A stretch of DNA of 5,126 bases. Origin: Rhodospirillales bacterium. Its GTDB lineage: Bacteria > Pseudomonadota > Alphaproteobacteria > Acetobacterales > Acetobacteraceae. Position numbers and translations under genes: made by a program. A model generated the notes under the pieces. The model ran no database searches, was not told the origin of the DNA, and saw only the letters and a program-made list of their open reading frames with translations. Every line of letters starts with the position of its first letter. Position 1 is the stretch's first letter. Positions 1-4,310 of the stretch are shown piece after piece. The DNA is taken from the NCBI GenBank assembly GCA_903644035.1, contig CAHJXG010000550.1:1-5126 (forward strand). Reading direction: 5' to 3'.

Positions 1-606
1 GCGCTGGAGCTGGCGGAACATGCCGCCCGGCATTCCGACCTTGACGTGCTGCGCGGCACGGTGTCGATGCTCGATCCCGGCTCCTGGCTGGACCGGGCGG
101 CCCATGCGCGGCTGCCGGGCCGGGCGGCGCAGCTCGTGGACGTCGCGGACGCGCTGACCAGCCTCGGGCTATGGGCGCCGATGCAGGGCACCATGCGGCG
201 GGCGCAGGCCGACCAGGTGCAGCTGCGCCAGGTCTGGCCGGACCTGCCGCGCATGACGGACCGCGAGACCCTGCTTCATGCGCTGCGGCTCGCGATCATC
301 AGCCGGCTCTGGCTGCTGGCGGTGCAGGTGCCGGACTTCTCGCCGCGCCACGGCGCCACGCCGGAGGGGCTGCGGGCGCGGCTGCTGCGCCTGGATGTCA
401 TGGCGACGCTCGACCTGCTGGCCGAGGTGTTCCCGCGCGACGGCGGGGCCGCGGCCCAGCGCGACTTCGGCGAGCCGCCCGGCCCCGGCGCCCACGCCTC
501 CTACGCCGGCGAGCACGAGCGGATCTTCGAGCCGATGCGCCGCCTGTTCGGCCTGACGCGGGAGATCACCGCGGCGCTGTCGCATGAGGTCGGCGCGTTC
601 GGCTGA
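1..606 (+). CDS. C-terminal part of a probable phosphoenolpyruvate carboxylase-like protein (5' end outside window)
   Basis: The reading frame is open from the first base and ends at TGA 604-606, giving the last 201 residues of a longer protein. The fragment is largely helical and charged. Its middle contains the stretch LAIISRLWLLAVQVPDFSPR (about residues 97-116) and it ends in THE-like SHEVGAFG. From memory, this pattern (helix, PDFSPRHG, a helix ending in LAEVFPRD, then an EVGAFG tail) resembles the C-terminus of the atypical PEP carboxylases of methylotrophic and acetic-acid-type alphaproteobacteria, rather than the QNTG-type end of the enteric enzyme. PEP carboxylase converts PEP and bicarbonate to oxaloacetate in the cytoplasm. 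The catalytic His, Lys and Arg motifs lie upstream of the window, so the assignment rests on C-terminal resemblance alone. That a real gene ends here is near certain; the family is tentative. A GTG at 46 is internal and not a credible start. Confidence 0.5.
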   Translation, partial: ALELAEHAARHSDLDVLRGTVSMLDPGSWLDRAAHARLPGRAAQLVDVADALTSLGLWAPMQGTMRRAQADQVQLRQVWPDLPRMTDRETLLHALRLAIISRLWLLAVQVPDFSPRHGATPEGLRARLLRLDVMATLDLLAEVFPRDGGAAAQRDFGEPPGPGAHASYAGEHERIFEPMRRLFGLTREITAALSHEVGAFG

Positions 607-626
607 GCAGACGTCTACCGGTCTGC
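607..626 (+). terminator. Short hairpin directly after the stop codon of the first gene
   Basis: Arms GCAGAC (607-612) and GTCTGC (621-626) are perfectly complementary around an 8-nt loop, starting one base after the TGA. There is no following T tract, so this is at best a weak or Rho-assisted 3' end structure. The position argues for a transcript-end role; the 6-bp stem alone could be chance in GC-rich DNA. Confidence 0.3.
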
Positions 627-652
627 GCCCAGATAACAACTCAAGTAGGGTC

Positions 653-697
653 GCGTGGCTTGGACGTTCAGGGTTTCGTCTATGTCCCAAGCCGCGC
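653..697. terminator. 13-bp stem-loop between convergent genes, possible bidirectional terminator
   Basis: Bases 653-665 (GCGTGGCTTGGAC) pair with 684-697 (GTCCCAAGCCGCGC). The stem has 13 pairs, including one G-T pair and one bulged C at 686, and the loop has 18 nt (666-683). It lies in the 99-bp gap between the plus-strand gene ending at 606 and the minus-strand gene ending at 706, where a terminator serving both would sit. No U-rich tail follows on either strand. An alternative short pairing (663-666 with 677-680) exists inside it. A structured small RNA or remnant repeat is a less likely reading. Confidence 0.4.
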
Positions 698-705
698 AAG
701 CCTGC

Positions 706-957
706 TTAGGCGGCGCGCCGGCCGTTCCCAAGACGGGCCAGCCGTCGCAGGCAGGCCGAGCAGGTGATCTGCTGCCCCGGCGGCTCGGCCCAGTGCGAGC
801 CGGGTCCCGGCTCGTCGGCGCAGAGCGACATGCGGCAGTATGGCGTGACGGCATGGAACACCCGGCTTCTGCTGCTGGACACGTGACCGGATTTTCGCAG
901 CGCGACGAAAACCCGGCCAGCGAGCACCACGGCATCCTCGGGGACTGATTCCAGCAT
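706..957 (-). CDS. Small Cys-rich, zinc-ribbon-like hypothetical protein
   Basis: This 83-residue protein is not one I can name. Its second half carries Cys41, Cys46, Cys66 and Cys69, with His35 and His55 between or before them; CSAC (66-69) is a typical CxxC zinc knuckle followed by a basic tail (LRRLARLGNGRR). The spacing suggests a single structural zinc site made of two Cys from each half, or of His35 plus Cys46/66/69. The N-terminal half (PEDAVVLAGRVFVAL) looks like a beta-strand-rich segment. I chose ATG 957 because AGGA sits 8 nt upstream; the frame stays open to a GTG at 999 with no Shine-Dalgarno, which would add 14 residues. Plus-strand frames over the same bases give low-complexity translations, so this strand is preferred. 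It is convergent with the gene ending at 606 and divergent from the one starting at 1252. Function unknown; binding of nucleic acid or protein would be a guess. Confidence 0.55.
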   Translation of the reverse strand: MLESVPEDAVVLAGRVFVALRKSGHVSSSRSRVFHAVTPYCRMSLCADEPGPGSHWAEPPGQQITCSACLRRLARLGNGRRAA

Positions 958-1062
958 ACGGCCGATCCTGTGACTATCCTGCGCAGGGTTTACCTGCACA
1001 GGGGTGGGTTTTGCCAGCGGATATTCACAAAAAGATTACCGCCTGTGGTTGTATAAAGCCCT

Positions 1063-1072
1063 CGGTATACCG
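1063..1072. promoter_or_regulatory. 10-bp perfect palindrome, candidate operator half of the divergent region
   Basis: CGGTATACCG is self-complementary over all 10 bases and lies in the AT-richer middle of the divergent spacer, about 180 bp upstream of the DUF883-like start and 105 bp upstream of the minus-strand start. It could be a binding site for a dimeric regulator. No regulator gene is in the window, and a single short palindrome can occur by chance. Confidence 0.25.
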
Positions 1073-1123
1073 TCGCGTGTGAAGATTTCATGCGAAATGA
1101 CAAGGTTCTTGCTTGCAGCATCG

Positions 1124-1138
1124 AAGTCGTTGCGACTT
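1124..1138. repeat. Perfect 6-bp inverted repeat AAGTCG-TTG-CGACTT
   Basis: Arms 1124-1129 and 1133-1138 are perfect complements around a 3-nt spacer. It is located in the divergent intergenic region, 114 bp before the DUF883-like start codon. It may be an operator or a leader hairpin; the sequence alone does not decide. Confidence 0.3.
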
Positions 1139-1187
1139 GGTCATAGTGATGTGTCGGCATGAAACGGGCGAGGCCAGCCGCCATCGC

Positions 1188-1204
1188 GGGTTGCGCTGCA
1201 ACCC
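1188..1204 (+). promoter_or_regulatory. 7-bp hairpin in the probable leader of the DUF883-like gene
   Basis: GGGTTGC (1188-1194) pairs perfectly with GCAACCC (1198-1204) around the loop GCT. It ends 47 nt before ATG 1252, so it probably lies in the 5' leader if transcription starts upstream. It does not cover the ribosome binding site (AGGA at 1243-1246) and no alternative pairing with that site was evident, so there is no direct evidence of translational control. Confidence 0.3.
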
Positions 1205-1251
1205 CGGTCGCCGCTCCGGCATTGTAGGGTGCAGCAACAGGCAGGACTCCC

Positions 1252-1590
1252 ATGGCAGACACGTCGAACAGCACCTCGTCCGAGGTTGAGCAGCTCCGCG
1301 CCCAGCTCGACGAGCTGCGCGCAACAGATCCCGCGCCCATCCTGGCCGACGCCAAGCAGCGTGCCGCCGCCGCCGTGTCGAGCGCCGCGTCCACGGTGAC
1401 GGAGACGGTCGCAACGCCGATCCGCCGGGGCGCCGACCAGGTGCGCGGCGCCGTCGAGGGTGCCCGCCGGACGGCGGCCCGGGTTGATGCACAGAAGGAA
1501 AGCCTGTCGGAGCAGGTGCGGATGCGGCCCTTCGCGGCGCTGGGCGTCGCAGCCGTGGTCGGCTACGTGTTCGGACGCGCTCTCCGCTAG
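1252..1590 (+). CDS. DUF883 (ElaB/YqjD)-like membrane-anchored protein
   Basis: This 112-residue protein has the layout of the DUF883/ElaB-YqjD family: a charged helical N-terminal part (EVEQLRAQLDELRA, about residues 11-25, with coiled-coil character), an Ala-rich amphipathic middle with repeated basic residues (about 38-88), and a C-terminal anchor starting RPFAALGVAAVVGYVFGR (about 92-109). The Gly-spaced hydrophobic anchor preceded by RP and ended by a basic tail is the family signature. In E. coli YqjD and ElaB sit in the inner membrane and associate with ribosomes in stationary phase; applying that here is inference. ATG 1252 is preceded by AGGA with a 5-nt gap. It lies 143 bp upstream of phaC on the same strand, so co-transcription is possible but a stem-loop intervenes. 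The amphipathic helices also recall phasins, but the membrane anchor argues against a plain granule coat protein. Confidence 0.75.
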   Translation: MADTSNSTSSEVEQLRAQLDELRATDPAPILADAKQRAAAAVSSAASTVTETVATPIRRGADQVRGAVEGARRTAARVDAQKESLSEQVRMRPFAALGVAAVVGYVFGRALR

Positions 1591-1617
1591 CCGCCCAGTC
1601 TTGCCGCGGCGGCTGGC
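1586..1617 (+). terminator. 10-bp stem-loop overlapping the stop codon of the DUF883-like gene
   Basis: Bases 1586-1595 (GCTAGCCGCC) pair with 1608-1617 (GGCGGCTGGC), ten pairs including one G-T, around a 12-nt loop. The structure covers the TAG at 1588-1590. It is GC-rich with no T run after it, so it may attenuate or stabilise the 3' end rather than fully terminate before phaC. Confidence 0.35.
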
Positions 1618-1641
1618 TGGCCCACGGCGTTTCCGTGCCGG

Positions 1642-1670
1642 TTGACCTCTCCACCAGCGCCGCCTACCAA
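1642..1670 (+). promoter_or_regulatory. Candidate sigma-70-type promoter for phaC
   Basis: TTGACC (1642-1647) matches the -35 consensus at five of six positions. At the ideal 17-bp spacing lies TACCAA (1665-1670), a poor -10 with three matches. Transcription would start near 1677, giving a leader of about 57 nt before ATG 1734. The -35 and spacing are attractive; the weak -10 keeps confidence low. Confidence 0.3.
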
Positions 1671-1733
1671 ACTGACGGCGCTGCACGGCTTGGGCCGCGG
1701 CCAGGCGGCGGCGCGCGGCGGGAGGGACACGCG

Positions 1734-3716
1734 ATGACGGCAGGCCAAGGCTCCGGGACAGCCCCCCACGATTCCGCGTCCGACCGGGACGGTGCCGCAG
1801 GCGGGACGACGCCAGGTCCCGACGCGATGCTGAGCCTATGGGCCTCCTGGGTCGAGGCGGCGTCCAAACTGGGGCGCAGCGTGACGCCGGCGCCAGGGGG
1901 CATGGCAGGGTCCGCCGCCTGGCAGATGCCGTCCGACCAGGCTGCCGGGGCCTTGCTGCAAGGCGGGGTGCTTCAGCTCGGCGAGATGCTGGCCCGTGAC
2001 CCGATCCTGCGCGCGGTTGAGGATGCGCTCAACGCCAACCCGCTGCACCAGGTGATCCCGGTCGACTGGGCGGAGATCGCGCGGGCGCTGCGCACGGTCT
2101 GGCTGCAGTCCATGCGCCGGCCTGACAAGGCGCTCGTGGCGGTCACCGAGTTCAACACGCAGGTCTGGCAATCGGCGATGGACGCCTGGACCGAGGCCGG
2201 GCGGCGCTGGTGGGGCGAACAGCCCGGCGCGACGCTCCCGGGAGCGGCCAAGGGCGCCGGCGACAAGCGGTTCGCAGCGCCGGAATGGCAGAGCAACCCC
2301 GCCTACCGCACGCTGCGGGACCTCTACCTGCTCGCGTCGGACTGGCTGCTGCGCCAGGCGAACGAGGCCGATGGGCTGAGCGCGGCGGAGCGCCAGCACC
2401 TCAACTTCCACCTGCGCCAGTTCGTCGATGCGATGAGTCCCACCCTGCAGCTCGCTGCCAACCCGGCGGCGCTGAGACGCGCCATGGAGACCGGCGGCGC
2501 CAGCGTCGCGGAAGGGGTGCGCAACCTGATGCACGACATCAAGGAGGGCAAGCTCAGCATGGTCGATGCCACGGCGTTCGCGCCGGGGCGCAACCTGGCG
2601 CTGTCGCCGGGCAAGGTGGTGTATCGCAACACGCTGATCGAGCTGATCCAGTACGCGCCGGCGGGCGGCGCGGTGCACGAGGTGCCGCTGCTGATCCTGC
2701 CGCCCTGGATCAACAAGTTCTACATCCTCGACCTGCAGCCGAAGAACAGCATGGTGCGGCACCTGGTGGAGCAGGGCTTCACCGTGTTCATGGTGTCCTG
2801 GCGCAACCCCGATGGCGCGATGGAGGGCACCACGATCGAGGACTACGTGGAGCTCGGCCCGCTGGCCGCGAGCGACGTGGTGCGGGCGATCACCGGCAGC
2901 CCCACCGTCAACGTCATGGGCTACTGCATCGGCGGCACGCTGCTGGCCATGACGCTGGCCTGGCTGGCCACCCAAGGCGACGAGCGGTTCGGCGCGGTGA
3001 CGTTCATGGTGTCTCTGCAGGATTTCTCCACGGTCGGCGACACCGCCATCTTCCTGGGCGAGCCGACCATCGACTTCATGGAGCAGCAGATGCTGGAGCG
3101 CGGCTACCTCGACAGCCGCGAGATGTCCAACATGTTCAACCTGCTGCGCAGCAACGACCTGATCTGGTCGAACGTGGTGAACAACTACTTGCTCGGGCAG
3201 AAGCCGCCGGCGTTCGACCTGCTGTACTGGAACAGCGACGGCACCCGCATGGCCCGCACGGCGCACGCCTGGTACTTGCGCAATACCTACGTTGAGAACA
3301 ACCTGATCGAGCCCGGCAAGATCCGGTTGAAGGGCGAGGCGCTGGACCTCGGCCGCATCCGCCAGGACATCTACGCCGTGGGTGCGGAGAAGGACCACAT
3401 CGTGCCGTGGGCGGCCGCCTGGCATGTCACCCACCTCACCGGCGGCACCGTGCGCTACATCCTGGCATCGAGCGGGCATATCGCGGGAATCATCAATCCG
3501 CCCGGCGGCAAGGGCACCTACTGGACCAACGAGGCTGCGGCCGAGACGCCGGAGCAGTGGCGCGCGGCGGCGCAGGCCACCGATGGGAGCTGGTGGACGG
3601 ATTGGTTCGCCTGGCTGGCAGAGCGCTCCGGCAGGAAGGCCGCGCCGCCGCCGCTCGGAAGCGAAGACTACCCGCCCCTGCAGGACGCGCCCGGCCGCTA
3701 CGTGCTGGAGAAGTGA
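1734..3716 (+). CDS. phaC: Class I poly(3-hydroxyalkanoate) synthase PhaC
   Basis: PhaC polymerises (R)-3-hydroxyacyl-CoA, usually 3-hydroxybutyryl-CoA, into PHA at the surface of cytoplasmic granules and releases CoA. The 660-residue product shows the full family layout: a Gly/Ala-rich N-terminal extension (about 1-65), the PhaC N-terminal domain (about 100-285), and an alpha/beta-hydrolase catalytic domain (about 290-625). The lipase-like box GYCIGG places the nucleophile at Cys398. AEKDHIVPW gives the catalytic Asp554, and SSGHIAGIINPP gives His582. The Asp-His distance of 28 equals that of the Cupriavidus necator enzyme (Cys319, Asp480, His508). LLYWNSDGTRM carries Trp499, and the C-terminus has the class I pattern SWW...W..WL..RSG and ends GRYVLEK. 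I chose ATG 1734 because GGAGG lies 8 nt upstream; a GTG at 1635 in the same frame would add 33 residues but lacks a ribosome site. Usual class I length is near 590, so about 70 N-terminal residues are extra. No phaA, phaB, phaR, phaZ or phasin gene is in the window. Confidence 0.97.
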   Translation: MTAGQGSGTAPHDSASDRDGAAGGTTPGPDAMLSLWASWVEAASKLGRSVTPAPGGMAGSAAWQMPSDQAAGALLQGGVLQLGEMLARDPILRAVEDALNANPLHQVIPVDWAEIARALRTVWLQSMRRPDKALVAVTEFNTQVWQSAMDAWTEAGRRWWGEQPGATLPGAAKGAGDKRFAAPEWQSNPAYRTLRDLYLLASDWLLRQANEADGLSAAERQHLNFHLRQFVDAMSPTLQLAANPAALRRAMETGGASVAEGVRNLMHDIKEGKLSMVDATAFAPGRNLALSPGKVVYRNTLIELIQYAPAGGAVHEVPLLILPPWINKFYILDLQPKNSMVRHLVEQGFTVFMVSWRNPDGAMEGTTIEDYVELGPLAASDVVRAITGSPTVNVMGYCIGGTLLAMTLAWLATQGDERFGAVTFMVSLQDFSTVGDTAIFLGEPTIDFMEQQMLERGYLDSREMSNMFNLLRSNDLIWSNVVNNYLLGQKPPAFDLLYWNSDGTRMARTAHAWYLRNTYVENNLIEPGKIRLKGEALDLGRIRQDIYAVGAEKDHIVPWAAAWHVTHLTGGTVRYILASSGHIAGIINPPGGKGTYWTNEAAAETPEQWRAAAQATDGSWWTDWFAWLAERSGRKAAPPPLGSEDYPPLQDAPGRYVLEK

Positions 3717-3753
3717 CGGCGGCGGGGCGGCCCCGCTACCCCGTCGCCGCCGT
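3716..3753. terminator. GC hairpin shared by the convergent ends of phaC and the coiled-coil gene
   Basis: ACGGCGGCG (3716-3724) pairs perfectly with CGCCGCCGT (3745-3753); three further G-C pairs (3725-3727 with 3740-3742) follow after a 2-nt bulge, leaving a loop of about 12 nt. The left arm begins at the last base of the phaC stop codon, and the right arm lies within the last codons of the minus-strand gene ending at 3736. There is no T tract, so any terminator activity would be Rho-assisted or partial. A small competing GGGG-CGG-CCCC hairpin is nested at 3724-3734. Confidence 0.4.
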
Positions 3754-4125
3754 GGACCCGGCGCGGCGCAACTCATCCAGGTCGCGGGCCAGCCGATCGC
3801 ATTCGGCTTGGGCCGCCGCCAGGTCGGCGGCCAGGGTGCGGCGCTCCTCGACCAGCGCGTCACGCTCCTGAAGCAGCGCGGCGTTCGCACGCTGCGCCGC
3901 CTCGATCTGCGAGCCATGCTCCGACGCCTGCCGTGCCGCGGCCTCGGCCAGCTGGTCCCGCTCCCGTTGCAGAACGCGGCACTGTTCCTCCAGCACTCCC
4001 ATCTCCGCGGAGGCCGCCCGGAGCTTGAGCTGCATCGAGTTCTGGTTGGCACGCAGGCCGTCGCGCTCGTCCTCCAGGCGCCGAACTGCTGGGATGCGCT
4101 GCAACAGGCGGAATAGCGGGGTCAA
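3736..4125 (-). CDS. Short coiled-coil hypothetical protein with a TTG start
   Basis: The product is 129 residues, nearly all predicted helix by eye. After a short N-terminus (TPLFRLLQRIPAVRRL, about 2-17) it runs as a heptad-like coiled coil from about residue 18 to 122, dominated by Glu, Arg, Ala, Leu and Gln, for example LLQERDALVEERRTLAADLA. There is no signal peptide and no membrane segment. The start is TTG at 4125: AAGGAGGG lies immediately upstream with a 7-nt gap, an in-frame TGA closes the frame 13 codons before it, and no ATG or GTG intervenes. The next ATG (residue 31) has no comparable site. The N-terminus recalls the IPAVRRL-ERDALRAE leader seen before catalytic domains in some alphaproteobacterial glycosyl- and methyltransferase-like proteins, but no such domain follows, so it may be a stand-alone relic of one. 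This comparison is from memory. It converges with phaC across a 19-bp gap. Function unknown. Confidence 0.65.
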   Translation of the reverse strand: MTPLFRLLQRIPAVRRLEDERDGLRANQNSMQLKLRAASAEMGVLEEQCRVLQRERDQLAEAAARQASEHGSQIEAAQRANAALLQERDALVEERRTLAADLAAAQAECDRLARDLDELRRAGSTAATG

Positions 4126-4310
4126 TGGGATCCCTCCTTGCTCGCGACGACGCTCGCGTGGTCACCGGCCTGTGGCGCTGCCGCCCGGCGCCGGCCGGGA
4201 CAACGAGCTGCTTTATAGGGCCGCGGGCCTGCGAGGGCTACGGCCTTTGTTGCGAGACCGGGTTCAAGGCAGCATCGAAATCGGGCGCCTTCGCGCGTCG
4301 CGCTGGCGGG
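4126..4310. other. Intergenic spacer between transglycosylase and coiled-coil gene
   Basis: These 185 bases separate two minus-strand genes and hold the strong ribosome site of the coiled-coil gene (minus-strand AAGGAGGG just upstream of 4125). The region has GC-rich self-complementary stretches (10-bp palindrome CCGGCGCCGG at 4185-4194) and a minus-strand TATAAA at 4212-4217 that could be a -10, but no matching -35 is seen. No tRNA or other RNA gene was recognised. The spacing suggests the coiled-coil gene has its own promoter here. Confidence 0.35.

Larger units (their letters stand above)
958..1251. promoter_or_regulatory. Divergent intergenic region with several short palindromes
   Basis: These 294 bases separate two divergent genes and should contain the promoters of both. 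Bases roughly 1010-1140 are visibly richer in A and T than the rest of the window (for example 1021-1035 and 1049-1058), as expected of a control region. I looked for a clear -35/-10 pair in both directions and found none that I trust. The region contains a 10-bp palindrome at 1063-1072 and hairpins at 1124-1138 and 1188-1204, listed separately. Minus-strand frames running through here look like antisense shadows of the downstream gene and have no credible start. Confidence 0.45.

Noticed and set aside
655..948. 97-codon plus-strand frame opposite the Cys-rich gene
   Set aside because: No ribosome site, no domain-like pattern, and it overlaps the stem-loop at 653-697. The minus-strand frame has a better start and an ordered Cys pattern.
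990..1686. Overlapping minus-strand frames opposite the DUF883-like gene
   Set aside because: Translations are Arg/Pro/Ala-rich antisense shadows, and the plus-strand gene has a good ribosome site and a family-typical membrane anchor.
1635..1733. Upstream GTG start for phaC, adding 33 residues
   Set aside because: No Shine-Dalgarno precedes it, and it would start inside the candidate phaC promoter region, whereas ATG 1734 has GGAGG at ideal spacing.
2210..3295. 361-codon plus-strand frame inside phaC
   Set aside because: It is an out-of-frame shadow with Arg/Gly/Ala/His low complexity; no recognisable domain and wholly inside a certain gene.
1836..4052. Very long minus-strand open frame (738 codons) antisense to phaC
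   Set aside because: Its translation is rich in His, Arg, Gln and Ala without domain features, as expected from the reverse complement of a strongly GC-biased gene. PhaC on the plus strand is unambiguous, and the frame also runs through the coiled-coil gene in another phase.
4205..4250. Minus-strand promoter with TATAAA (4217-4212) for the coiled-coil gene
   Set aside because: No recognisable -35 element lies 16-18 bp upstream on that strand, so it is not listed as its own feature.
4201..4290. Possible tRNA-like T-arm (GGTTCAAG at 4261-4268)
   Set aside because: No matching acceptor, D or anticodon stems could be built around it.
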